Positions 1 to 8,683 of a stretch of 64,000 nucleotides of DNA are shown piece after piece. Positions within the stretch are counted from its first letter, which is position 1; each line of letters begins with the position of its first letter. Under the pieces are notes generated by a model. The model did not search any database. It worked only from the letters and a program-made list of their open reading frames with translations, and was not told the origin of the DNA. Source of the DNA: JAEXOD01 sp963663265 (GTDB taxonomy: Bacteria; Bacteroidota; Ignavibacteria; Ignavibacteriales; Melioribacteraceae); the NCBI GenBank assembly GCA_963663265.2, contig CAXXXM010000001.1, forward strand, positions 124,001-188,000. Reading direction: 5' to 3'. The position numbers and the translations under genes were made by a program.

Positions 1-1080
1 GTTGGTGCTTTAACTAATAAAGATTTTAGATTCAAATCACGTGTTTGGGAAATGAGTTCAACAGATTCTATTTGTACAGGTTGCTCACGTGGTTGTAATA
101 CCGAAATTTGGGTTAGAAATAATGAAATTTTGCGTTTAACTCCACGTTTTAACGAGGATGTTAATAGTTATTGGATGTGTGATAAAGGCAGATTAAATAC
201 ATTTAAGTTTGTTAACAGTTCAACAAGAATAGATGGATGTTATGAAAAGAAGACCAATTCCATTGAAAAAATAAACTGGGAAGAGGCTATTCAACATTCA
301 TATAATTTATTAAAATCATTTAAAGCTGATGAAATAGCATTTATTGGAAGTGCTTTTGCAACCTTAGAAGATACTTATACAATGTTAAAGTTTGCTAAAA
401 GCTTGGGTGTTAATAATGTTGTTGTTCCAACACATGTTGTACCTGGAGATTGTGACGATATTTTATTAAACGAAGATAAAACCCCAAATCAAACAGGTGT
501 TAACTTACTTGGTGTAGGCGAATCAAAAACAACTAATTACGATTACATTTTAGCAGGAATATCAAGCGGAAAAATTAAAGCGGTTGTTTTATTAGATGAA
601 TATATAGATATTGAATTAGCAAAAACAAGTTTTAGTAAATTAAAAGCATTAATTGTTATTGCATCAAATAGTTCTCCATTTACTGAAATAGCAGATATAG
701 TTATTGCTGCTTCAACTTATGCAGAAAAAAATGGAACTTTTGTAAATTTTGAAGGAATAGTACAAAGAATTAATCCCGCTGTTACAATAGTAGACGAGGA
801 TAGAGCAATTGATAATTTTGCAGTATCGCGATGGGATAAATTTGGGACCAAGTTTGATAGATGGAAACAAGGTAAGCAATATGATTGCAAACCGGTATGG
901 AAAATATTTGCTATGTTTTCAAATTATACAAGTAATAAGATGAAATATACAATGTCGGAAGAAGTTTTTAATGATATTGCGAAAAGCGTAAAAGGCTTTG
1001 AAGGACTTGATTATGATGTAATCGGCAGTAAAGGAACAAAAGTTAAGAATTTTGAAAAATTACTAATTAAATCAGTATAG
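1..1080 (+). CDS. nuoG: NADH-quinone oxidoreductase subunit G (C-terminal part; 5' end outside window)
   Basis: The reading frame is open from base 1, so the gene begins upstream and only about 359 codons are visible. The protein is the large iron-sulfur subunit of the peripheral arm of complex I, which passes electrons from NADH toward quinone. Near the start of the visible part is a CTGCSRGCN cluster-binding motif followed by a WMCDKGR segment, the conserved start of the molybdopterin-oxidoreductase-like region of NuoG. The rest is a short version of that domain, with a typical AEKNGTFVNFEG stretch near residue 240 of the visible part. nuoH follows after 12 bases and nuoI after that, in the usual G-H-I order. 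The internal ATG at 52 should not be taken as the start, because homology-like sequence continues upstream of it. Confidence 0.9.
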   Translation, partial: VGALTNKDFRFKSRVWEMSSTDSICTGCSRGCNTEIWVRNNEILRLTPRFNEDVNSYWMCDKGRLNTFKFVNSSTRIDGCYEKKTNSIEKINWEEAIQHSYNLLKSFKADEIAFIGSAFATLEDTYTMLKFAKSLGVNNVVVPTHVVPGDCDDILLNEDKTPNQTGVNLLGVGESKTTNYDYILAGISSGKIKAVVLLDEYIDIELAKTSFSKLKALIVIASNSSPFTEIADIVIAASTYAEKNGTFVNFEGIVQRINPAVTIVDEDRAIDNFAVSRWDKFGTKFDRWKQGKQYDCKPVWKIFAMFSNYTSNKMKYTMSEEVFNDIAKSVKGFEGLDYDVIGSKGTKVKNFEKLLIKSV

Positions 1081-1092
1081 AGGTTTGGCAGT

Positions 1093-2121
1093 ATGATTTT
1101 AGAAACTATCATAATTGCTTTGATAAAAATTGTAGTAGTTGCAAGTATAATTTTAACAGGGGTTGCATACGCTGTATATTTTGAAAGAAAAATAAGTGCA
1201 TGGGTTCAAAATAGAGTAGGTCCAAATAGAGTAGGATGGTTTGGATTGTTACAACCTTTTGCCGATGTTGCAAAGCTTGTGTTTAAAGAAGATATTATTC
1301 CCCAAAAAGCAAACAAATTTATACATACTTTAGCTCCGTTTATTGCAGTAGTTGTAGCGTTTTCAACTTATGCGGTAATCCCTTTTGGACCGGAAGTTGA
1401 AATGTTTGGATATAAAGTTAATTTAGTTGTGGCAGATGTAAACATCGGTGTATTGTATATTTTAGCTTTTACTTCTCTTGGAGTATATGGTATTACATTT
1501 GCAGGATGGTCATCAGGAAGTAAATATTCCCTTCTTGGTGGAATTCGTTCATCAGCACAAATGATATCGTATGAAGTATCGATGGGTTTCTCAGTAGCTG
1601 GCGTTTTAATGCTGGCTGGCTCGCTGGAGCCAACAAAAATAGTTGCAGCTCAATCAGGATGGATGTGGAATATTGTTATGCAGCCAATAGGCTTTATTAC
1701 TTTTCTTGTAGCAGCATTTGCTGAAACAAATAGACTTCCATTTGACTTGCCGGAAGCAGAACCGGAATTAGTTGGCGGTTACCATACTGAGTATAGCAGT
1801 ATGAAATTTGGCAGCTTCTTTTTAGCTGAATATGCCAACATGATTATTGCAAGTGGTTTTATTACAACTTTGTATTTAGGTGGATGGCAAATTCCTTATG
1901 TGGAATATTTAGGTTTAGGTCCTGTATGGACACCAATTTTACAAGTTGGGGCATTTGTAACAAAAGTATTGGCAATTATGTTTTTTATGATATGGATTCG
2001 TTGGAGCCTTCCAAGATTTAGATATGACCAGCTTATGAATTTAGGATGGAAAGTAATGTTCCCTTTAGCATTATTAAATATAATATGGGTTGCAGTATTA
2101 ATTATGGTATTTAATTTTTAA
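1093..2121 (+). CDS. nuoH: NADH-quinone oxidoreductase subunit H
   Basis: This is the 342-residue membrane subunit of complex I that helps form the quinone-binding site and couples it to proton pumping. The length is normal for the family. Visible signatures include YFERKISAWVQNRVGPNRVG near the N-terminus and the loop AETNRLPFDLPEAEPELVGG, which carries the conserved acidic residues facing the quinone cavity. About eight hydrophobic segments are evident. It sits 12 bases after nuoG and 9 bases before nuoI, so co-translation in one operon is likely. A GAGG-type ribosome binding site lies just upstream of the ATG. Confidence 0.97.
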   Translation: MILETIIIALIKIVVVASIILTGVAYAVYFERKISAWVQNRVGPNRVGWFGLLQPFADVAKLVFKEDIIPQKANKFIHTLAPFIAVVVAFSTYAVIPFGPEVEMFGYKVNLVVADVNIGVLYILAFTSLGVYGITFAGWSSGSKYSLLGGIRSSAQMISYEVSMGFSVAGVLMLAGSLEPTKIVAAQSGWMWNIVMQPIGFITFLVAAFAETNRLPFDLPEAEPELVGGYHTEYSSMKFGSFFLAEYANMIIASGFITTLYLGGWQIPYVEYLGLGPVWTPILQVGAFVTKVLAIMFFMIWIRWSLPRFRYDQLMNLGWKVMFPLALLNIIWVAVLIMVFNF

Positions 2122-2130
2122 GGATAATTT

Positions 2131-2625
2131 ATGGCAGCAAAAAATAGATTAGAAAGCTTAACATTTTTACAAAAGACCTATATCCCGGAAATAATGAGGG
2201 GTTTAGCCTTAACATTTAAAAATATGCTTCGTCCGGCTGTTACATTATCGTATCCGGAGGAAAGATTTGAACCACCTGCATCATACAGAGGAAGACCCGT
2301 ATTAGTAAAAGAAGAAAACGGAACTGAAAGATGTGTTGCATGCGGTTTGTGTTCTCGTGTATGTCCTGCTTTAGCTATTGAAGTTCAAGCAGCCGAAACA
2401 GAATTAGAGAAAGAAAGATATCCACAAAAGTTTGAAATTAATATGTTACGTTGTATATTTTGTGGTTTCTGTGAAGAAGTTTGTCCCGAAGAAGCTATTG
2501 TAATGAGCAAGGATTATGAACTTGTTTTTACAAATAGAGAAGATGCAATTTTTGGGAAAGAAAAACTCTTAGTGCCTGTTAATGATTTAAAAGATAGATT
2601 GGAATTTTTGCGAAAATTTAAATAA
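2131..2625 (+). CDS. nuoI: NADH-quinone oxidoreductase subunit I (2[4Fe-4S] ferredoxin-type)
   Basis: This 164-residue subunit carries iron-sulfur clusters N6a and N6b, which link the peripheral arm of complex I to the quinone site. Two CxxCxxCxxxCP motifs are visible: C68, C71, C74, C78 and C108, C111, C114, C118. The N-terminal helix (ALTFKNMLRPAVTLSYPEE) is typical for NuoI. In many genomes nuoJ, K, L, M and N follow directly. Here the next gene, 9 bases on, is an unrelated secreted protein, so the cluster is split and the remaining membrane subunits must lie elsewhere. Confidence 0.97.
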   Translation: MAAKNRLESLTFLQKTYIPEIMRGLALTFKNMLRPAVTLSYPEERFEPPASYRGRPVLVKEENGTERCVACGLCSRVCPALAIEVQAAETELEKERYPQKFEINMLRCIFCGFCEEVCPEEAIVMSKDYELVFTNREDAIFGKEKLLVPVNDLKDRLEFLRKFK

Positions 2626-2634
2626 TAATTAGAA

Positions 2635-4302
2635 ATGAAAAAACAATTAATATTATTAATATGTTGTTTCGTATTTCACGCAGATTTTTTTGCTCAAAAG
2701 CTTACAAGCATTTTGTATCCATCATATATTGCAAAAAATACTCAATTTGAAGTCTCGTTTATAGGAAATTTTGAAAAGACATTTTACGACTATTTGTATT
2801 TGTATTTAGTAAGCGATGATGATATTAAAATAAACAATGCTTCTATAACTTATGGTGAAGAGTATAGTGATTTGCCGATTGAATTTGGCAAAAATAGTTA
2901 TGGATATGTTGCAAAAATAATTATAAAAAAATCCTTGTTTCCCAAAGAAGAAGGAATTGCTTACCAACTTTTAATTAACTCGCAAGTTGAAGACTTACCT
3001 GCTGCTCAAATGATGTATGTTTTAGGAGGAGCAAAAGATAAAAAGAAATACATTTTTAATTCCTCTTTTATTGATAATCCTTCTATTAGAATTCCAAATA
3101 AATTACTCTTCTCTTTTTATGATGAAAGCACAAAATCCGGAAAAGCTTTAAAAATAAAAAGTAATGGTTTAGTTAATTTTGCCACTAATAATTCAGAAAT
3201 AAAAAGTAATTTAATGATTGAATTTTGGACAAAATGCAATATTCAATCAGGGAGATGGCTTAGAATAATTGATAAAAATAGTAATTCTAATATTTTAAGT
3301 TTGTCTGTTAGTGATTTGCATTTGTTGGAAATGAAATCGGATAATATACAATTTTATTATGATGATTATCATATTAGCAGAAATCAATGGTATCATGTTT
3401 CCGTTTTAGTTAATCCGGCGAGAAATTCTATACGGCTATATATTAATGATAAGCAAATTTATAGATTTACTGTTAATACTCATCTGGAAGCAAAATCTTT
3501 TGATATCAGATTTGAAAATGAGAGTGAAAAAGGGAATCTTTTTATAGATGCATTAAAAATATGGGACTACAATAATAATATTGCTGAATCATTTCAACGA
3601 AAAAATTACCCTGAAGAAAGAGCTGATAGTTCAAATTGTTTGTTTAATACATTGTTTGATGATTACAGCAATTTTCAAAAGCTTATTAGTGATGGTAAAA
3701 TTGTTACAAAGGCAAAAAGTTTTGATTTTGTAGATTCTGATGCCCCGTTATTTACAAAACTGCCGGAATTTGATGTTAGCGTTTATAAATCGTATGCCAA
3801 TATTGAATGGAAAAGTGCTAACAAAAATGCTGAAAAGTTTATTGTTGAAAAATCTGATAATGGTACTTATTTTTATTCCATATATACAACGGATGCCTCA
3901 AGCGATTTAAGCGATGTATATTTTTATACTGATTCCAAAGAGAATGATAAAAACATTTTGTTCTATCGACTTAAGCAAATAAATAATGATGGATCAATTG
4001 TGTATTCAAATTTAGTAAAAGTGGGAATTGCAGAAAAGGAATTGTTTGAGGTAAAACAAAACTATCCCAACCCATTTAATCCCACCACAAGCATTACTGT
4101 TGAAGTATTTGAAACGACATATATAAGTATAGCCATTTACAACATAGTAGGCAAAGAAATAACCGTCTTACATCAAGGAAATTTAAGTGCCGGTGAACAT
4201 AAGTTTGATTTTGATGGAACCGGACTTCCCTCAGGCATATATTTTTGTCAAGTTTCAAACAAAAGTGTAAATAAAGTTCAAAAAATGATTTTGACAAAAT
4301 AA
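2635..4302 (+). CDS. Secreted LamG-like protein with type IX secretion C-terminal sorting domain
   Basis: The 555-residue product starts with a Sec signal peptide (MKKQLILLICCFVFHADFFAQ). The N-terminal part is unrecognised. Residues of roughly 180 to 310 look like a concanavalin/LamG fold, with LMIEFWTK early and NQWYHVSVLVNPARNSIRLYIND later. A fibronectin-like segment (YKSYANIEWKSANKNAEKFIVEKS) follows. The last 80 residues form a Por/type IX sorting domain beginning NYPNPFNPTT and ending in a basic lysine-rich tail. The protein is therefore expected at the cell surface or outside the cell; a carbohydrate or matrix role is only an inference. The ATG lies 9 bases after nuoI with no strong ribosome binding site, and comM follows 9 bases downstream. 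Confidence 0.8.
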   Translation: MKKQLILLICCFVFHADFFAQKLTSILYPSYIAKNTQFEVSFIGNFEKTFYDYLYLYLVSDDDIKINNASITYGEEYSDLPIEFGKNSYGYVAKIIIKKSLFPKEEGIAYQLLINSQVEDLPAAQMMYVLGGAKDKKKYIFNSSFIDNPSIRIPNKLLFSFYDESTKSGKALKIKSNGLVNFATNNSEIKSNLMIEFWTKCNIQSGRWLRIIDKNSNSNILSLSVSDLHLLEMKSDNIQFYYDDYHISRNQWYHVSVLVNPARNSIRLYINDKQIYRFTVNTHLEAKSFDIRFENESEKGNLFIDALKIWDYNNNIAESFQRKNYPEERADSSNCLFNTLFDDYSNFQKLISDGKIVTKAKSFDFVDSDAPLFTKLPEFDVSVYKSYANIEWKSANKNAEKFIVEKSDNGTYFYSIYTTDASSDLSDVYFYTDSKENDKNILFYRLKQINNDGSIVYSNLVKVGIAEKELFEVKQNYPNPFNPTTSITVEVFETTYISIAIYNIVGKEITVLHQGNLSAGEHKFDFDGTGLPSGIYFCQVSNKSVNKVQKMILTK

Positions 4303-4311
4303 AGGGTTTAT

Positions 4312-5850
4312 ATGTTTTCTAAAGTGTTTTCCGCTGCAACATACGGAATTGAAGCGTTTGTTGTTGAAGTGGAAACCCATTTTGATAAAAAGCTTCCTTC
4401 TTTTACAATTGTTGGTTTACCTGATAATGCGGTTAAAGAAAGTAGAGAAAGGGTTTCTGCGGCAATAGTAAATAGTGGCTTTGAATTTCCAATTACTAAA
4501 ATTACAGTAAACTTAGCTCCTGCCGATATTAAAAAAGAAGGGAGTTCATTTGATTTGCCTATTGCAATTGGGCTTTTAGCTACAAATGGAGTGGTGCCGG
4601 ACAATTTACTTAATGAAAGCATACTTTTAGGTGAGCTGGCTTTAGATGGGGCATTAAGGGGCATACATGGGGCTTTACCAATTGCAGTTGAAGCTAAAAA
4701 GTTAGGATATAAAAGAATTATTCTTCCTTTTAGTTCAACCAAAGAAGCAAGTATTGTTGATGGCATTGATGTTTATGGAATGAATAATTTAGGTGAAGTA
4801 GTTCAATTTTTAAATGGCAAATCGGAAACTAAACCAATTGTTACATCAAAAGAAGAAGTTTTTGGTGAAGTAAATAATTATCAATTGGATTTTAGTGATG
4901 TTAAGGGACAAGAAAACGTTAAACGAGCTTTGGAGATTGCAGCGGCAGGTGGACATAATATTATTATGATTGGACCTCCGGGAAGTGGTAAAACAATGCT
5001 TGCAAAAAGATTCCCTTCAATACTTCCTCCTTTAACTTTTGAAGAAGCGTTAGAAACGACAAAAATACATTCGGTTGCCGGTATATTGCCAAGCGATAGA
5101 GCTTTAGTAACTGAACGTCCGTTTAGAAGTCCACATCATACCGTATCGGATGCTGCTTTAATCGGCGGGGGCACAGTTCCACGCCCGGGTGAGGTAAGTT
5201 ATGCTCATCATGGGGTATTATTTTTAGATGAACTTCCTGAATTCAAAAAGAACGTGCTTGAGGTTTTGCGTCAACCGATGGAAGATTATAAAGTTACAAT
5301 AAGCCGTTCAAAATTATCGTTGGATTTTCCTGCAAACTTTATGTTGGTAGCTGCAATGAATCCTTGTCCGTGTGGGTATAGTACAGATCCGGGGAGAGAA
5401 TGCAAATGTACAATTCCTGTTATTCAAAAATATATGGGGAAAGTATCAGGACCTTTATTAGATAGAATTGATATTCATATTGAAGTGCCCGCAGTTAAAT
5501 ATAAAGAACTATCCTCAACTGCTAAGACTGAATCTTCTGCTGAAATTAGAAAACGTGTTGTTACAGCAAGGCAAATTCAAATTTCTCGATTTGCAAAATA
5601 TAAACACATTTTTAATAATGCAGATATGGGTACAAAAGAAGTAAGAAAGTTTTGTGCGTTAGATGAACAATCTGCCGAACTACTCAAAAACTATATGAAC
5701 CGACTTGGTTTTTCTGCACGTGCTTATGACAGGATTCTGAAAGTAAGCCGTACTATTGCCGACTTGGAAGGCTCGGAAAATATTCAGCCCGCTCATTTAA
5801 GCGAAGCTATCCAATACCGCGATTTAGATAGAGAACTTTGGAAGAGGTAA
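4312..5850 (+). CDS. comM: YifB/ComM family Mg-chelatase-like AAA+ ATPase
   Basis: The 512-residue protein has the family layout. It begins with a ChlI-like N-terminal domain (MFSKVFSAATYGIEAFVVEVE, then PSFTIVGLPDNAVKESRERV). The AAA+ core has Walker A GPPGSGKTM at about residue 221 and a Walker B region VLFLDELPEF. A Mg-chelatase C-terminal helical domain ends in the conserved YRDLDRELW. ComM proteins act as hexameric helicases that promote branch migration during natural transformation in studied proteobacteria; the same role here is an inference. Length is normal for the family. A four-cysteine segment, CPCGYSTDPGRECKC, is also typical of this family. Confidence 0.93.
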   Translation: MFSKVFSAATYGIEAFVVEVETHFDKKLPSFTIVGLPDNAVKESRERVSAAIVNSGFEFPITKITVNLAPADIKKEGSSFDLPIAIGLLATNGVVPDNLLNESILLGELALDGALRGIHGALPIAVEAKKLGYKRIILPFSSTKEASIVDGIDVYGMNNLGEVVQFLNGKSETKPIVTSKEEVFGEVNNYQLDFSDVKGQENVKRALEIAAAGGHNIIMIGPPGSGKTMLAKRFPSILPPLTFEEALETTKIHSVAGILPSDRALVTERPFRSPHHTVSDAALIGGGTVPRPGEVSYAHHGVLFLDELPEFKKNVLEVLRQPMEDYKVTISRSKLSLDFPANFMLVAAMNPCPCGYSTDPGRECKCTIPVIQKYMGKVSGPLLDRIDIHIEVPAVKYKELSSTAKTESSAEIRKRVVTARQIQISRFAKYKHIFNNADMGTKEVRKFCALDEQSAELLKNYMNRLGFSARAYDRILKVSRTIADLEGSENIQPAHLSEAIQYRDLDRELWKR

Positions 5851-5860
5851 AAATGCTAAA

Positions 5861-5906
5861 TGTCAAGAAAGTATCTTGACAATAGAAAGGATTTTTTGTA
5901 AATTTG
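5861..5906 (+). promoter_or_regulatory. Promoter with overlapping palindromic operator for the toxin-antitoxin pair
   Basis: A perfect 8-base inverted repeat, TGTCAAGA (5861-5868) and TCTTGACA (5874-5881), is separated by 5 bases. Its right arm contains a consensus -35 box TTGACA (5876-5881). After exactly 17 bases comes TAAATT, extended to TAAATTTG (5899-5906). The arrangement fits an autoregulated promoter in which the ribbon-helix-helix antitoxin binds over the -35 box. Confidence 0.7.
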
Positions 5907-5922
5907 TCAAAAAGAGAAAAAT

Positions 5923-6186
5923 ATGCCGACAGTTGCAAATAGACATAAGAAGCAAAAAATAGGAACTGTATTAAGTTTAGATGTTGTAAAGCTTATAAGA
6001 GAAAGAGCTTCAAGAGAAGGGAAAACGATTAGCGAAGTAATTGAATCTGCTGTTAGAAATTACAACAACATGGATCCACAACAGTTGCAGTTACGATTAG
6101 AGGCTTTTAGAGGACTTTGTTCAGAAAAAACGAAACTCTCCTTTAAGGAAGTTACAGAAATTCTTGACGAGGACTTTTATTATTGA
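5923..6186 (+). CDS. Ribbon-helix-helix antitoxin-like protein
   Basis: The 87-residue protein has an N-terminal ribbon-helix-helix pattern: a short beta strand (KKQKIGTVLSLDVVKLI), then helices RERASREGKTISEVIESAVRNY. The G-K-T-I-S-E-V-I-E turn between the helices is typical of CopG/MetJ-type antitoxins. The C-terminal 35 residues (ending LSFKEVTEILDEDFYY) would wrap the toxin. The stop codon overlaps the TTG start of the PIN-domain gene, which is the classic coupled toxin-antitoxin layout. It probably represses its own promoter through the palindrome at 5861-5881. The exact family is not certain. Confidence 0.72.
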   Translation: MPTVANRHKKQKIGTVLSLDVVKLIRERASREGKTISEVIESAVRNYNNMDPQQLQLRLEAFRGLCSEKTKLSFKEVTEILDEDFYY

Positions 6187-6689
6187 AAGAGATTAATAAC
6201 TTGTCTAGTGGAGCCTCAATAATTATTGATGCAAATATTATTATTTATGCTATTACTAAATATTCAAAGCAGTGTGAAGATTTTATATATGGATGTTCAG
6301 TTGGTAAGTATATAGGAGTATGTCCATCTCATATCTTAGCAGAAGTAATGCACAGATTGATGTTGTTGGAGGCCAAATCTTTTGGTATGTTACAAGGAGC
6401 AAATCCTGCAAAAAAACTTTCAGAAAATTCTAATTTAATTAAATCTTTATCAGAATATAAAGATAAAATAAATTTTTTAATGAACATTGGTTTAATAATT
6501 GAACCGATTATTAAACAAGATTATAGTACTGCATTAGAGCTTCAAACACTATATGGGCTTATGACAAACGATTCACTTTTGGTTTCAACTGCTTTGAGGT
6601 TAAATATTAAAAACATTGCAACAAGTGATTTAGCTTTTAATTCACTTAAAGCTTTTACAGTTCATTCTCCTTCTGATTTACCGCATTAA
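6183..6689 (+). CDS. PIN-domain ribonuclease, VapC-like toxin
   Basis: The 168-residue protein has the four acidic residues expected for a PIN nuclease: D16 (IIIDANIIIYA), E54 (HILAEVMHRL), D130 (LMTNDSLLVSTA) and D149 (NIATSDLAF). They would coordinate metal ions for RNA cleavage; VapC toxins usually cut tRNA or rRNA. The start is a TTG whose last two bases are the first two of the antitoxin stop codon TGA, so translation is probably coupled. A middle insertion (residues about 63 to 105) is longer than in minimal VapC proteins. The RNA target cannot be inferred from sequence. The gene is intact with no obvious degradation. Confidence 0.8.
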   Translation: MKEINNLSSGASIIIDANIIIYAITKYSKQCEDFIYGCSVGKYIGVCPSHILAEVMHRLMLLEAKSFGMLQGANPAKKLSENSNLIKSLSEYKDKINFLMNIGLIIEPIIKQDYSTALELQTLYGLMTNDSLLVSTALRLNIKNIATSDLAFNSLKAFTVHSPSDLPH

Positions 6690-6764
6690 TATATAAGTTT
6701 CGCCAAGCTTGAACTTTCTACGAGATAGATTGTTCAATGAAATAGTTTAATAAAAGAATAAATT

Positions 6765-7061
6765 ATGAAATTAGCAGATTACATAAAAGATACAATTACA
6801 ATTTTATATATTAGTAATAATACATGTTCGGTATGTGGGGTTGTTGAGCCGAAGATTGAACAGTTTTTGGAAGAAAACTATCCTAAGTTAAAATTAACTG
6901 TTGTAAAGATTGATGAAAACCCTGAGTTAAAAGGGGAATTGATGATTTTTACAGTTCCTGCAGTACTTATTTATTTTGAAGGGAAAGAAGTGTTCAGAAA
7001 AGCCGGTTATGTAAGTCCGGCTGATTTAGATGATATTTTAGACAAAATTTATGGTATTTAA
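6765..7061 (+). CDS. Small thioredoxin-family protein
   Basis: The 98-residue protein has a thioredoxin fold pattern. A redox pair C21-S-V-C24 follows the first strand, and a cis-proline element (IFTVPAVLIYFEGKE) lies near residue 65. The motif is CSVC rather than the WCGPC of thioredoxin itself, so this is a thioredoxin-like disulfide reductase of unknown partner. There is no signal peptide, so it is likely cytoplasmic. It stands alone between the toxin-antitoxin pair and a convergent secreted-protein gene, ending in a shared terminator. Confidence 0.8.
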   Translation: MKLADYIKDTITILYISNNTCSVCGVVEPKIEQFLEENYPKLKLTVVKIDENPELKGELMIFTVPAVLIYFEGKEVFRKAGYVSPADLDDILDKIYGI

Positions 7062-7076
7062 ATGAACGTTTAAAGT

Positions 7077-7107
7077 AAAAGAGGTAGATTAAAAACCTAC
7101 CTCTTTT
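7077..7107. terminator. Bidirectional rho-independent terminator
   Basis: An 11-bp stem AAAAGAGGTAG / CTACCTCTTTT with a 9-base loop lies between the convergent thioredoxin gene and the YWTD protein gene. The A-tract on one side and T-tract on the other allow it to work on both strands. Confidence 0.8.
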
Positions 7108-7113
7108 TAAAAA

Positions 7114-8511
7114 CTATTTCATGAGTACCATTTTTCTTACTTGGCTGTTATTTGTTGTAGACAGCTTATAGTAATAAACACCGCTTGAAAATCCGTTCAT
7201 ATTAATTTCCAAGTTGTAATTTCCAGCTTCTTTTTCTTCATTCATTAATGTTTTAACTTCTTCACCTAAAGAGTTAAAAACAGAAACTTTTACGAAATCC
7301 TTACTTGGGATTGAAAATGTGATGGTGGTGGATGGATTGAATGGATTTGGGTAATTTTGAGTTAAGAGAAATTCAGTTGGAATGTTAACATTTACTTCAA
7401 TAATATTACTAAACTTAAAGGTGCCATCATTATCAATTTGTTTTAATCTATATTGATATACCCCGTTTTCTAAATCAGAATCGGAATAGTTGTAAAACTT
7501 GGGCGAGTTACTGTTCCCGTGTCCTTCAATAAATCCAATCTTTCCCCATTCGAAATTATTAATATTTCTTTCAATTTCAAATCCGTAATTGTTAACTTCG
7601 GCTGCTGTTTCCCAGTTGAGGTTGATAGAATTATTCTTAAAAGTATAGTTGAATGAAGTTAATTCAACAGGAAGAGCCCCCTCAAAATTTTCATTAACGA
7701 TAGATATCGCTTTTGTGGAGGTTATAATATCTGATCTGTTTGTTCCATCATAGTTGCATCTCATTATTTTTAAAACAGTTCCGTGATTATCGGTAAAATA
7801 TACTTTGTTATTTGTTATATCAACGCTGATACCATTGGGGGTTCCTGTCGCAGAAATATAAAGTACGTTAATCCCACTTCCATCCAAATTGGCACTTTTT
7901 AACGAATAATCATCATTTGTTGTAAAAAACATTTTCCCAATTAGTGGGTCAACAGCAATGTTGAGTGCTTTTACTGAGTTGACGAGAGATACTAATTCAC
8001 TTCCATCGTAATTACACTTCATTATTTTTGATACCGTTGCATGGTTGTCAGTAAAATAGATTTTGCTATTGATGATATCTACAGTAACACCCTCGGGGGT
8101 TCCTGTTGCTGAAGTATACAATGTTGCTATCCCGCTTCCATCTAAATTAGCACTTTTTAGAGAATAATCATCATTTGTTGTATAAAATATTTTCCCGCCA
8201 TTTGGATCAACCGTTATACTAATAGCAGAAACTGAAGATATGATGTCTTCTCTATTGCTACCGTCGTAGTTACTTCGCATTATTTTGGCAACCGAAAAAT
8301 GATTATCAGAAAAATAGACTTTTTTATTTAAAACGTCAACAGTGACTCCTTTGGGTGTCCCAGTAGCAGAAATATATAGAGTACTCCCATTACTCCCATC
8401 AAAGTTAGCACTTTTTATGCTGTAGTCATCGCCCGTAGAATAAAACATCTTTTGTGGAAAAAGAGAAACATTTAATAATAATAAAAAAAAGACCACTAAT
8501 ATTGCTTTCAT
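7114..8511 (-). CDS. Secreted YWTD-type beta-propeller with type IX sorting domain
   Basis: The 465-residue product has a signal peptide (about residues 1-20, ending SLFPQK). Three tandem repeats of 86 residues (22-107, 108-193, 194-279) follow. Each holds two YWTD-like blades, for example KVYFSDNH and IFYTTNDD, so the three repeats would close a six-bladed propeller of the LDL-receptor YWTD type. After that comes a fibronectin-III-like segment beginning LPVELTSFNYTF. The protein ends with a type IX sorting domain (NYPNPFNPST, GVYYYKL, final KMVLMK). The start has a strong AGGAGGT ribosome binding site. The protein is expected at the cell surface, perhaps binding a ligand; the ligand is unknown. 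Confidence 0.82.
   Translation of the reverse strand: MKAILVVFFLLLLNVSLFPQKMFYSTGDDYSIKSANFDGSNGSTLYISATGTPKGVTVDVLNKKVYFSDNHFSVAKIMRSNYDGSNREDIISSVSAISITVDPNGGKIFYTTNDDYSLKSANLDGSGIATLYTSATGTPEGVTVDIINSKIYFTDNHATVSKIMKCNYDGSELVSLVNSVKALNIAVDPLIGKMFFTTNDDYSLKSANLDGSGINVLYISATGTPNGISVDITNNKVYFTDNHGTVLKIMRCNYDGTNRSDIITSTKAISIVNENFEGALPVELTSFNYTFKNNSINLNWETAAEVNNYGFEIERNINNFEWGKIGFIEGHGNSNSPKFYNYSDSDLENGVYQYRLKQIDNDGTFKFSNIIEVNVNIPTEFLLTQNYPNPFNPSTTITFSIPSKDFVKVSVFNSLGEEVKTLMNEEKEAGNYNLEINMNGFSSGVYYYKLSTTNNSQVRKMVLMK
7675..8448 (-). repeat. Three tandem 258-base coding repeats
   Basis: The YWTD gene contains three in-frame copies of a 258-base (86-codon) unit at about 8448-8191, 8190-7933 and 7932-7675. 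Shared words include DDYSxKSANxDGS, SATGTPxGxxVD and KIMxxNYDG. The copies differ at many positions, so the duplication is not recent. Confidence 0.8.
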
Positions 8512-8683
8512 ATGACCTCCTCATAAAATTATCTTTTTACAAGTTTGAGTTTTTGATAAAATATGTTAATATTTCAAAAACTTGGACTAAAATCTCAATC
8601 AAAAGAAGTGCAAAGGTGGTTTGCTTTTGTTTGTTTCAATATAATCATAAGTTGCTTAAATGTAAACATTATTATACAATAAT

